NCBI GenBank assembly: GCA_963624975.1
Contig: CAVFRF010000015.1
Location: forward strand, 1-38,787
Length of the DNA: 38,787 bases
DNA from: CAVLCC01 sp963624975
GTDB taxonomy: Bacteria; Actinomycetota; Coriobacteriia; Coriobacteriales; CADBOM01
Direction: 5' to 3'
Shown in pieces: positions 10,401-19,300 of the stretch; positions within the stretch are counted from its first letter, which is position 1; the number at the start of each line of letters is the position of its first letter. The notes beneath the pieces were generated by a model. That model did no database searches. It was not told where the DNA came from and saw nothing but the letters and a program-made list of their open reading frames with translations. A program made the translations under genes and the position numbers.

Positions 10401-13400
10401 TCGAGAACACGCATGCCGCGTCGGAGGTGCTGCCGTCCAGGCTCACCTTCACGTTGGCCACTATCGTGTTGTCCGATATCTCGTGCGCGTAGACGTTCTG
10501 CGAGTCGGTGATGCGGCCATCGGAATCCTGCGCATCGTCGTCGTAGACCCACGCATAGCCGGCATCGGCCACGGGAACCTTGTCGCTGCCGGATAGGTAG
10601 TCCGAAATCGAAGGCGAGAACAGGTAGCTCCCCTCCTTCAGCACCGCCTTGGCCAAGGGCTCCGCACCGGAACGCAGCGACTCGATGGAGTCGTAGTATC
10701 TGGCGGTGCAATAGTAGGTGGTGGTGACCCCAGCCTTGTTCTTCAGGGGCGAGATGCGCTCGAACTTGCCCTTGCCCTTGTCGTAGATCACGGTCTTGAC
10801 CACGTCGCATCCGGTGAAGGAGCTTCTGGCCAGCGTGCACTTGGAGAGGTCGTTCATGAACTCGATCTTGGCGACAGAGCTGGTGCGCACGTCGGTCTTC
10901 TGCCTCTCGTAGGCGAAGGCCCTCTCCCCTATGTACTCCACGTTGGAGGGGATCTTTACCGAGGTGATGCCGGTGCATCTATAGAACGCATAGGGCGATA
11001 TCTCGGTGGGAGTGTAGGCCACGCCGCGCGGGTCGTGCACCGTCTCGGGAATCTCCAGCGCTCCCGTTGCCGACTCGCTCACGGCGCATTGGTAGCTGCC
11101 CGAGCTTCCGCCTACGCCCACGGCCACCTTGCCGGGTTCCACGGAGTTGCCGCCCTCGAGCACCAGGTACGTGATCTGATGGCCGGCGGCATCTTCGTCC
11201 ACGAAGGTGGAGCCGGGCATGTACTCGGTGATGGCGTAGTAGCCCACGGCCTGGCCGGTATAGCCGCTGCCCTCGATGGCGGTGGCGATTACCTTCACGG
11301 TGCCTCGCGACGTCTTGTTGCCGGTCGACTCCCACGTCCCGTCGGTGCTCTGCCTCTCGAACGAGAGGGTGTAGTCGGTTCCGCGTGCCAGCGCCTTGCC
11401 CGAAGCGGTGGTCACCATGCCAGTGCCGTCTGCAAACGGGTCGATGGTCACACCTGTGTAGGCATATGCGCCGTCGGTGACCACGTAGCCAGTAGAGAGG
11501 TCGGTCTCTTCGCCGGCGTGCGCGATGGCGTATGCGTGACCGTCGTGGCTCTCGCTTATCGACCTTCCGCCATCGAACACCCACATGCTGGTGCCCTCGG
11601 GAAGCTCCGGCACCGTGCCGTCGAACAGACTCTCGCCCGAGAGGTTGCCGGCGTACACGTTGCGCAGCTTGGTGCCGTGCTCAACGTACGCCACGCCCAG
11701 CGGGTTGCCCTGCTCGTAATCGGTCTGCGAGGCGTAGAACGCGATGCCAGAATACGATTTCAGCGAGCTGGACGCCAGCGGGAATATCTCCGACACGCTC
11801 TTCATGGCGCTCTGCCTGTACACAATCTTCGAGATGCCCGAGCATGCTCCAAAGGCGTTGGCATCGAACTCGATCACGGCGGGGTCGCCGTCGAATATCA
11901 CGGTCGAGAGCTGCTGGCACGAGTAGAACGCCGTCTGTCCCACCGTGCCCAAGCCGTCGGGCAGCTCGAGCGTGGCTATGGGCGCGCGCATGAACGCCAG
12001 GTCGCCGATGGTCTCCAGGCTCTGCGGCAGGCTGACCTGCGTGAGCTTCGTGCACTGCGCGAAAGCCGAGCTTGGCACCTCCGTCACGCCTTCCTCGAAG
12101 GTCACGGATGTCACGCCCGTGCCGCTGAACGCGGTCTCGTAGCTCTCGAGCGTGCTGGGAATGGTGAGTTCGCCCAACGACGAGCATTGGTTGAACGCGG
12201 TCTTGTCGATAGTGGCGAGCGTCGAGGGCAGCTCCACGTTGGAAAGCGAGGAGCACCCGTAGAACGCGTAGACTCCGATGCTCTTCACGCCTTCGGGGAT
12301 GTCGATGTGCGCGAGCGACGAGCAGCCATGGAACAGGTACATCGGCACGTCGGTCATGCCCTCGGGTATCGTTCCCGACACCAGCGAGCTGCAGAACCTG
12401 AACGCACCGGTGCCAACCTCCGAGACGCTGTCGGGCAGATCGATCCGGGTGATGTTGGAGCAGCTGATGAATGCATTTTCGCCCACCGCGGTAACCTTGT
12501 ACGGCACGCCGTTGCACTCCACGTACTCGGGGATGGTCACCGTGCCCGAAGTTCCGTTTTGCGACATGGCCGCCCCGCCGCTCGACGGAGCGCTCACCAT
12601 GGCGCTGCGGCCCTCGCCGAGCGAGGTGACCCTGAACGTGCAGGGCATCGTGCTCACGTTGCCAAACGCGTCTTCCACCTTCACGTCGTGGGTAAAGTAG
12701 GTGCCCACGGCCGACTCGCTGGTAACGATGCGGAACTCGACTACCTGGTTGCGCGTGGCGCTCGCATAGGCTCCGGCCCCGCTGATCACGACGCGGAGGT
12801 CGCCGCCCGACACCAGGTCATCGGTCTTCTCCCACACTTCGCTATCGGAGAGACGCTGGAACTCGAGCGTGTAGTCCTCGCCTTCTGCGAGGCGGCCTCC
12901 CCTTGCGGCATAGACCCTGATATTGGAGCTGGTTACCGCAGGCTCGCCGCTCCAGCTGTACTTGCTGTTTATGCCCAGCACGATGGCATCGTCGATGGCG
13001 AAGGCATCCTGCATCTGCTGCGCATAGGCGTTCACCGAGTCCGACAGGCACGACTGCATCTGCACCCTGTGATCCAGGTCCACATCGGGGTACGCCCACG
13101 CGGGCGCATACCAGTGCCGGTCGGGGTTGCTGCTATCGTCGATGAGCGAATCGGGATAGTCGGGCACCGATCCGCTGTACACGATGCCCTCGCCAGTAGG
13201 CTTGTTGGGCACGTCGCCCAGCAGCACGTCGTCGGAAAGCGTTGCTTTGCCGATGGGCGCGGCGCCCTTCTCGCAGGCGTCCCTGCTCTCGTAGAAGGTG
13301 ATCGTGTAGTAGTAATCGGGCGAGTTCGAGAAGATGCTCGACAGCGCATAGCGCGCGTCGCTGGGCCTCTTGCCCATAAACACCACAGTGTCGAGGTTTT

Positions 13401-15159
13401 CGCACTCGAAGAAGGTGCTGCCGCCGAAGGTCGAAGAGTCGAGGTCTCCCTCGAACACCACCTTCTTGAGCGATTCGCACCGGTAAAACGCCTTGGTGCC
13501 GATGGACTCGATGGTCCCGGGCAGCGTGACCCCGGTTAGCTTCGAGCACGACACCTCGTCGGCGATATTGGTGTAGCCGAAGGCGTATGCCTCGATGCCC
13601 GTCACCTTGAACGTGATGCCGAAGGCCTCTACGGTCTCGGGTATCGTGATGTCGCCTTCGAGGTCCACGTCCACCGCGCGGGTCTTGGAATCGGCCGCGT
13701 TCTCCTCCTTGGTAATGGCCCTCTTGTTCACCGAGAGCGTGCCTGTGTTGCCTTCGATCGACGTGATCTTGAACGCGCAGGGTTCCTTGGTGATCTCGCC
13801 GTCCTTGGCGCAGTCTATGTCGGAGACGAACGTGCAGCCCGTCTCGAACTTGATCTCGAACGTCGTCTTGACGGTTCCCTCGTAGGGCGCCACGCCCGCG
13901 ACGGTGATCTGCACCACGCCGGGGTTGGTGAGGTCGGTGGTGTCCACCCAGTTGCCGTTGCCATCGTCGCGCTGGTAGGTCACGGTGTAGTTGATGTCGC
14001 AGTCGAGCTGCGTGCCGTTCATGTCGCACACCTTGAGCGTGGGCTGCACCAGGATGCTGTTGCCCTGGATGTAGCGGTAGACCTCGAGCGTTGGCTGCAT
14101 CGCAGCTCCCGTGTAGTTGCAATCGGGAAACTCCGCGCTGCCGTACGACAGGTCGCGGTACCTCGAGAACACCGGGTAGGCGTAGAGCGAGTCGCTGATG
14201 GTCTTGTGCTGGGCAGGCGAGCCTTCGAACATCCACAGGTTGGTGCCTTCCGGATACGCGGGCACTTCGCCCTCGAGCGCGCCCTTCATCCCCTGGTGCA
14301 CGTCCTTGTACTTCACGTTGTTGGAAAGCACCACCTTGCCCAGCATGTTGGTGTCCGCCACGGCATCGTCCTGGCTGCCGTAGAACTTCACCGTGTAGTA
14401 GAAGGTGGGCATCTGCGAGGTCTCGGAGTTGAAGTAGTAGCTGGCGCTGTCCTCGTCGATGGCCTTGCCCTCGTAGATCACGGTCCTCACGTTCATCTTG
14501 CCGGTGAAGGCGTAACGCGCCACGCAGGTGGCATCGCACTCGAAGCGCACCTTCTTGAGCGACGTGCACTGGCAGAAAGCATAGCCGCCCAAGGTCCCGA
14601 CGTTGCTGGGGATAGTGACCTCCTCGAGCGCCGAGCACCCGTAGAAGGAGTAGTCGTCCACCACCTTGAGCGACTGTGGCATATCGATCTGCGACAGCGC
14701 CTTGCAGTTGGCGAATGCATAGGAGCCGATCGACCTCACGGTGTCGGGCAGCTCGACCGACGTGACGGAAGAGCAGCACTGGCCGGCGATGCCGCCGAAG
14801 GCGTATGCGTCGACTCCCGCCACGGTATAGATGTTCGAGCCGTAGCGCACCGTCTGCGGCACGCTGACGCTGCCGACGAACGACGTGTCGATGGCGCGCT
14901 GCCCGGTGAGGCTGCCGCTGCCGTACACGCAGACCTCGGTGCTCGACACCACCGCGAACCTGCATTCCACGGTGGTTGCAGCTCCGCTGGCATCCACTGC
15001 ATCCACCTGCGCGGAGAACACGGTGGCTCCCGATGGAACCGTTACAGATCCTGTAGCGGCATACGCCGTGTCTGCCCCGGTCAGCGTCGCAAACGCCGTC
15101 ACGGCCACCAGGCACATGGCCGCCATCAACCTGCGCACCGTGCGTTTCCTACCCTGCAT
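7414..15159 (-). CDS. Giant BspA-type LRR_5 surface protein with three CWB2 repeats (2581 aa)
   Basis: A very large exported protein. ATG at 15159 encodes a basic start and hydrophobic signal peptide ending near TAYA; the ribosome site is weak (TGGGG). Five blocks of BspA-like LRR_5 repeats lie at roughly residues 103-240, 514-613, 870-1133, 1380-1470 and 1610-1840. Each is followed by a 70-80-residue module starting Y-Y-T-V-x-F-Y-x-S and ending in W...DS..AYA. MBG/Ig-like domains with YTG...P...DYTVSY patterns are interspersed. The C-terminus (about 2262-2580) contains three cell-wall-binding-repeat-2 units with NYPDALSA, GFADALSI and NFPDALAT and the VVGG hallmark; these hold proteins non-covalently to wall polymers. 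It lies 45 bp downstream of the DUF2149 gene and shares a GTGA overlap with the next surface gene. Probable role: surface adhesin or scaffold; no substrate can be assigned. Confidence 0.92.
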   Translation of the reverse strand: MQGRKRTVRRLMAAMCLVAVTAFATLTGADTAYAATGSVTVPSGATVFSAQVDAVDASGAATTVECRFAVVSSTEVCVYGSGSLTGQRAIDTSFVGSVSVPQTVRYGSNIYTVAGVDAYAFGGIAGQCCSSVTSVELPDTVRSIGSYAFANCKALSQIDMPQSLKVVDDYSFYGCSALEEVTIPSNVGTLGGYAFCQCTSLKKVRFECDATCVARYAFTGKMNVRTVIYEGKAIDEDSASYYFNSETSQMPTFYYTVKFYGSQDDAVADTNMLGKVVLSNNVKYKDVHQGMKGALEGEVPAYPEGTNLWMFEGSPAQHKTISDSLYAYPVFSRYRDLSYGSAEFPDCNYTGAAMQPTLEVYRYIQGNSILVQPTLKVCDMNGTQLDCDINYTVTYQRDDGNGNWVDTTDLTNPGVVQITVAGVAPYEGTVKTTFEIKFETGCTFVSDIDCAKDGEITKEPCAFKITSIEGNTGTLSVNKRAITKEENAADSKTRAVDVDLEGDITIPETVEAFGITFKVTGIEAYAFGYTNIADEVSCSKLTGVTLPGTIESIGTKAFYRCESLKKVVFEGDLDSSTFGGSTFFECENLDTVVFMGKRPSDARYALSSIFSNSPDYYYTITFYESRDACEKGAAPIGKATLSDDVLLGDVPNKPTGEGIVYSGSVPDYPDSLIDDSSNPDRHWYAPAWAYPDVDLDHRVQMQSCLSDSVNAYAQQMQDAFAIDDAIVLGINSKYSWSGEPAVTSSNIRVYAARGGRLAEGEDYTLEFQRLSDSEVWEKTDDLVSGGDLRVVISGAGAYASATRNQVVEFRIVTSESAVGTYFTHDVKVEDAFGNVSTMPCTFRVTSLGEGRSAMVSAPSSGGAAMSQNGTSGTVTIPEYVECNGVPYKVTAVGENAFISCSNITRIDLPDSVSEVGTGAFRFCSSLVSGTIPEGMTDVPMYLFHGCSSLAHIDIPEGVKSIGVYAFYGCSSLSNVELPSTLATIDKTAFNQCSSLGELTIPSTLESYETAFSGTGVTSVTFEEGVTEVPSSAFAQCTKLTQVSLPQSLETIGDLAFMRAPIATLELPDGLGTVGQTAFYSCQQLSTVIFDGDPAVIEFDANAFGACSGISKIVYRQSAMKSVSEIFPLASSSLKSYSGIAFYASQTDYEQGNPLGVAYVEHGTKLRNVYAGNLSGESLFDGTVPELPEGTSMWVFDGGRSISESHDGHAYAIAHAGEETDLSTGYVVTDGAYAYTGVTIDPFADGTGMVTTASGKALARGTDYTLSFERQSTDGTWESTGNKTSRGTVKVIATAIEGSGYTGQAVGYYAITEYMPGSTFVDEDAAGHQITYLVLEGGNSVEPGKVAVGVGGSSGSYQCAVSESATGALEIPETVHDPRGVAYTPTEISPYAFYRCTGITSVKIPSNVEYIGERAFAYERQKTDVRTSSVAKIEFMNDLSKCTLARSSFTGCDVVKTVIYDKGKGKFERISPLKNKAGVTTTYYCTARYYDSIESLRSGAEPLAKAVLKEGSYLFSPSISDYLSGSDKVPVADAGYAWVYDDDAQDSDGRITDSQNVYAHEISDNTIVANVKVSLDGSTSDAACVFSILSNPTDGANGTVSVGRMSDGSPAMQATTRGVVEIPATVSCNGSAYDVVEVGAFAFGSSDPERACSAISGIELPASVKSVEQAAFMNCTSLASVKVGSGSELASIGAAAFSGCSTLAQFDLPQGLETISSSAFDGCAFTRAVLPPTLQKLGKRAFNSCSQLEEVVFAGAMHLDLPALDGGSGGGSAGAAYTSDSAEMKLSVVDDYAFAGCAKLSRVVFEADASATTVSEVAFDGCSSISKVVFGAGSAQMQLAEATPSVYYTVSYFASAESQAALDRLSYVVVPAHTVMDTLSQDQIYAGSVPDLPEHYEWTSQFDSSQPLADSAQMCMRKISYQIDTSRVDPAFEVSVKVAGQQSATATYGDEVEVQVSALSQAQPSGFKVVGATSGNIVYESDSSAGTFAMPGEDVRISVGYGMDLKLYVQKAKAAEPVEHVLSVEQVETAAQGPSSPDGEGDVLYYSAWDEYREAGVTRADEYIGLSDLVALAGTDFDEGDSLVFESTQSAASFTLSYNDIQNYERFYYPNIANVDPDGGVEVEPVLAIRSAKANPQMQNVDDLQGSMSGGYTLCMGQRERELLNIVDTQSNCISRIDKITVLCGAEPVSKCTVEGLDEGFYYTGERIAPTVVVRDPDGTEMVEGIDYTVSYGENVDAGYGTVTITGMGAYTGSADFEFKIMRLQSIAGATREATAATIALQAYPQGSDGVILASSRNYPDALSATALSGALGYPIVLTGQGSLSDEARDAISALSAGREEFEVIVVGGESAISREARNALLPYVYNENYIVALAGNDRYATSYAVYDYGELRGIWGDTAIVASGNGFADALSISPYASAYSAPIMLTNGESLTSDFADALAKDGFDRAVVVGGTGAVGGGVESKLEELLGSGSITRLGGDDRYDTCSKIVEFELGEGMTCDGAAVATGQNFPDALATGAMLGKTKSVLLLASASNASALDVLGNYSGDVARVLAIGGDAALPMEVKMKVLDELSWSEEALQ

Positions 15160-15204
15160 TGCACTTGCCCCAGTTCTCTCGATCGTCCGGCTGGCGTCCG
15201 GCTG

Positions 15205-15630
15205 CTACTCGCCAGATCCGGACTGCGTGCCGGACGTGCCCGACGCGCTGTCGTTCTGCTCTATGAGGTAGAGGTCGCCCGTCTCGGAATCCTCAACGAC
15301 CGTGCCCCTCTCCGAATACCTGCTTCCGCTGGCAACGTCCTGGGTTATCTGCTCTACCTGCTCGATCTGGGTCATCTGCTCTTCTTCCACGACCTGCGTG
15401 ACCGAGAGGTCCACGTTCCAGTGGGCCACGATCGATACGATCAGACCGCAGGCGAACACCAGCATGGCGTCCATCAGGTTGCCCAAGCTGCCCATGATGT
15501 CGGCGCTCTCGTCGAAGTTCTCGCCCACAGTGCCTATGGACGACTGCATGTAGCCGCGGTGCGTCCTCTTCGAGCGCCTGGACTTCCTCGGCTTGGGCGA
15601 TGCCGCCGTACGCGTGGCTTGGCTAGGCAT
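15205..15630 (-). CDS. DUF2149 (HmuV-like/ExbD-like) membrane protein
   Basis: A 141-residue protein starting at ATG 15630, overlapping the end of the upstream ExbB-like gene by 8 bp. The N-terminus is basic and Ser/Arg/Lys-rich (cytoplasmic), followed by SLGNLMDAMLVFACGLIVSI, a single transmembrane helix (about residues 50-70) with an aspartate at position 54. This is the topology and charged-residue placement of ExbD/TolR-type stators. The extracytoplasmic part is Gln/Glu-rich, then GTVVEDSETGDLYLIE, which matches the C-terminal pattern I associate with DUF2149. In Bacteroidota heme operons hmuYRSTUV, and in some methanogens, a MotA/TolQ/ExbB protein is followed by DUF2149 (HmuU-HmuV); the same order and overlap occur here. 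It presumably forms a proton-driven complex with its neighbour. The family call is from memory of the motifs, and what it energises is unknown. Confidence 0.78.
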   Translation of the reverse strand: MPSQATRTAASPKPRKSRRSKRTHRGYMQSSIGTVGENFDESADIMGSLGNLMDAMLVFACGLIVSIVAHWNVDLSVTQVVEEEQMTQIEQVEQITQDVASGSRYSERGTVVEDSETGDLYLIEQNDSASGTSGTQSGSGE

Positions 15631-16288
15631 CGTATCCGCCCTCTTCCATCTCCTCGGCGATGTCGATCTTTTCCAGAAGCGAGGTCATCGCGGCCTCGGC
15701 CGCCTCCACGTACTCGTCGTACCAGGCTTTCCTGATGCGCGTGACCACCAGGCAGATCACCGCAACGATGAGGCCCGCCACGGTGGTGTTGAACGCGATG
15801 CCTATCGAAGTCGCCAGCGTGGCCGTGTCGCCGTTGCCGAGTGCGATGATGCCGGGGCCCAGCGGGATGAGCGTGCCCATGAGGCCGAACATCGGGGCGA
15901 TCTTGGCTACGAGGTCGGTGCGCGAGAGCCTTGCCTGAAACTTGCGCTTGATGTCGCAGGTCGTCTTTCTGGCCAGAGCCAGGCGCGTCTCGTATGCCAG
16001 GTTCATGTTGTCGCATATCTTGATGAGCGCGCTCTTCTGGCTGCCCAGCATGCCGCTATCCGCGATGTAGCTCGCTGTGGCATCCAGCTCGGCCTCGTCG
16101 AGGCCCTGCAGGAAGTCGGGCATGTTGAGATTGAAGTGCTTGCGCTCGGTGAATATCTCGGCCAAGAGGCTGCCCACCACGTACACGCCGTAGATGATGA
16201 GCGCGACGAGTATCACCATCGTGGGCAGCAGCGCCCCTTGCGAGATGATGTCCAGGATGTTTGCAAACAGAGACTCTGCGGCTTCCAA
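15623..16288 (-). CDS. MotA/TolQ/ExbB-family proton channel (HmuU-like)
   Basis: A 221-residue polytopic membrane protein. I place the start at TTG 16288-16286 because AAAGGA lies six bases upstream and any earlier in-frame ATG falls inside the upstream gene. Three hydrophobic helices fit the family: LLPTMVILVALIIYGVYVVG near residues 20-40, the conserved LVAKIAPMFGLMGTLIPLG near 125-145, and IGIAFNTTVAGLIVAVICLV near 160-185 with pore-lining Thr residues. A cytoplasmic domain lies between helices 1 and 2, and the tail is acidic. Such proteins conduct protons and drive a partner, normally TonB/TolA or flagellar rotors; here the only partner in sight is the overlapping DUF2149 protein. It follows the CWB2/beta-propeller gene by 61 bp and precedes the giant BspA genes, so it appears co-transcribed with surface proteins. 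Confidence 0.85.
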   Translation of the reverse strand: MEAAESLFANILDIISQGALLPTMVILVALIIYGVYVVGSLLAEIFTERKHFNLNMPDFLQGLDEAELDATASYIADSGMLGSQKSALIKICDNMNLAYETRLALARKTTCDIKRKFQARLSRTDLVAKIAPMFGLMGTLIPLGPGIIALGNGDTATLATSIGIAFNTTVAGLIVAVICLVVTRIRKAWYDEYVEAAEAAMTSLLEKIDIAEEMEEGGYDA

Positions 16289-16349
16289 TTTGGGTCCTTT
16301 CGGTTCCGGATCTTGCTCTTGCGCTCTCGCGCTATCGCTGCCTTGCTTT

Positions 16350-19300
16350 CTACATGTACGACTTGAGGGTGTTAAGCGCGTCGTTTCCGATCGCGCTCGT
16401 GCCACCGAGGATGTATGCGGTGTTGATGCGCGCCTTCTTGGATGTCAGCAGCTCGGTGGCGAGCTTCTGCGCACCGTCGCTGCTGTCCACCATGAGCACC
16501 ACCACGGCCTTGTTCTTGCCGCACATGGAGGCACCGGCCAGAGCATCGGGATAGTTCCATGCGGTGGCGATGGCCATGTTGTCGAAGCTGAGCTTCTCCG
16601 ACGGCTCGAACGCCGCGGAATCCATCGTCCCGGTAGCCCACTTTGCGATCTGGATGCTGGTATCGTCGCGGTTCGCGCCGCTCAGACGCTGGACCTTCTT
16701 GCCTTGGCCGATCTGCGCTGCGGTCTCGACCTTGTCGGACACGGCCGACGTGCCGCCCACGATCAGGACGTTGGCAAACGAGCCGTCCTTCACGATCCTG
16801 GAGGCTTCGTCTGGCAGGACTCCGCTGCTGTCGGCCAGAAGAATCGCCGTCTTGGATGCGTATGCGTACGGGCTGACGGACAGGGCGTCGGCGTACTTGG
16901 CGCCGGTGGCCACGATGGCCGTGTTGGACCAGCTGCCATATTTCTTGCCGTACTCGTAGACCGCGTTGCTCGTTTCGTAGCGGGAATCGCCATACACGCG
17001 GTCGATCTGGCAGCCCAGCAGGTTCGAAACCTGCGACTTCACCTCGTTGGAGACCGCCGCCGTACCGCCCACGATCACGACCTTGGAGGGCTTGAGCCGC
17101 TCGAGCTGCTCTTTGGCAGGGTCGCTGAGGCTGTCGCTGCTGGTGAGTACGACCGGCACACCGCTGCCGTCGGAGTCGAGCGCGCCGGCAAGGCCGGATG
17201 CGCACAGCGCGTCGGGGAAGTTGCCGCCCGTCACGAGTATCGCGGTGCCGCCGGTAGAATCGAAGCCCTCCTCCACGATCGCCGCACCCGTCTCGTACCT
17301 GCCCTCGCCCGACAGGCGCACCCAGTCGATGCCGTCCACCTCGACCGAGAAGCTGCAGGTCTGCGCGGCCTCGAGCCCCAAGTCGTCCGATCCGCCAAGG
17401 CTGCCCTTAGCGCTCACGGTAAACGAACCCGTGTAGGGAATGGCCATGTCGTTGTTGAGGTTCTTGCTGGCCGGAGTGCCCTCGACAGTACTCATGCTCA
17501 CCGTGGTCTTCTCTCCGGGGGCGAGCTGCGACACCTCGAGGTCGGAAACGGCGAACGCCTCCGACAGGCTCTTTGCGAGCTTGAGCCCCTTGAGGGTCAC
17601 GTTGCCGGTGTTCTCGATGGTCACCTGCCGGATCTGCACCTCTCCGGCATGGATCTTGCCGGTGGAGACCCTAGAGAACTCCGGCTGAGACACCGCGATG
17701 GAGGCCATAGCCGCCTTCACCTCGATGGTATACGTCTTGGCCGCAACGCCGGCAGAACCAGCCGCGGTGGTGGGCCAGCTCGGGTCTCCGCAGGTAACGG
17801 TTATGGTCTGCCCGTCGTAGACGGAGATGGTCGACCCGTTGGGATAGGTGGTTGCGGTGTCGGCGCCGGATGCATCTTCGGCCGCCACCTTCACCTGGAA
17901 AGCCTTGTCGGTGGGTACTGCGCGGACCTTGGCGTACGTGGTTCCCGGAGCCAGCACGGCATCGTAGGATGTCTGGCTGGAAGAGAACGTCGGGGCAAGC
18001 TCAAGCCCATCGATATCCAGGCTCGCCAGCGACTTGTCGGTGCCGTTGCCCAAGCCCACATCGGAGCCGCCGTTGGCGCTGTAGCGCACAGCGATCGAGC
18101 TGCCGCTGGCCAGCGTGCCGTCGCCTATCGTGTAGGTCGAAAGGCCCGACGTGGTCGCCCAATCGTCGATGAAGGCGACCCATTCGGAGCTCGCGCCCGC
18201 GTCGCCTGCACCCACGCCCATGAGCTTCGACACGTTGCCCGCGTCGAACTCCAGTCCGGTTAGACCGGCCTCGATGGCGGCCTGCTGCACCAGAGCCTGC
18301 GCATTGCGGTTCTCTGCGGAAACGTCCGACAGAATCACCCTCTCGGTCTTCGTGTCGTTCCATGCACCGGCAGCATACGTGGCGTTCTCGAAGGTCACGT
18401 CCACGTATCCGTCGACGTTCACCTCGCACTTGCTGCTCTGCACCTTGGCGGTGGTCGCCATGGAATCCGCGCCCTTGGTTGCGGTGACCTCGCAGTAGAG
18501 CCATTGCGTCCCCATTTCGGAGGGCATGCAGGTGTAGGTGCTGCTCGTGGCACCGTCGATGACGGAATACGTGGAGTTGTCGGTGCTGGAGTACCACTGG
18601 TACGAGAGGCTGCTCACATCCTGCGCGCTGGCCGTCACGCTCAGCGTGCACGGCTCGCCCAGATACGCATCGCAGGTGGGTTCGAGGTCGGAGTCGATCG
18701 TCGGCGCCTTGGCAGCGTCTCCCACCGCGAAGAGCGTGGCGGAGTCGTTCCTGAAGTAGATGGTGCCGTCATCCGCACAGATCGGGCTGCTGATGCAATA
18801 CTGCTCGTAGCCGCTGGCATCGTAGAGAGTCTCGACCTCGGCCAGCTCGCGCGAGTTCCTGTCGGCGGGCACCTTCACGACCTCTATGCCGCCGGGCTGG
18901 CAGTTGCTCGTCACGTAGAAGTAGAGGTACCCCTCGCTCTCATGCGCGGTGGACAGCAGGGGCGAGCACTTGCACTCGCCATCCAGCTCGAGCTTGTCCA
19001 GGGTCTTGAGGGAATCGGCATCGAGGATGAAGAAGGCATCGGACTTGCCTCCGCCTCCGCCAAGCACCGGGTTTCCGGCGCCCACGAAGATCCTCCCCTT
19101 GTAGACCACGGGAGTGCTGGTGGACGAAAGCACCACTCCGTTGCTGTCGACCAGATGGGTCGATGCGAAGTTGGAGAGAACGCCAGTATTGGCATCGATG
19201 TCGAGTCTGCAAACGTATGCGTCCTTGGAGGTGAAGTATATGCGCCCGTTATCGGCATCGTATGCCATGCTCGAACGAACGTCGCCCTTGTCCTTGACCC

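Noticed and set aside
11035..15735. Plus-strand ORFs of 834 and 509 codons opposite the 2581-residue gene
   Set aside because: Same antisense composition artefact; no ribosome site or recognisable motif.
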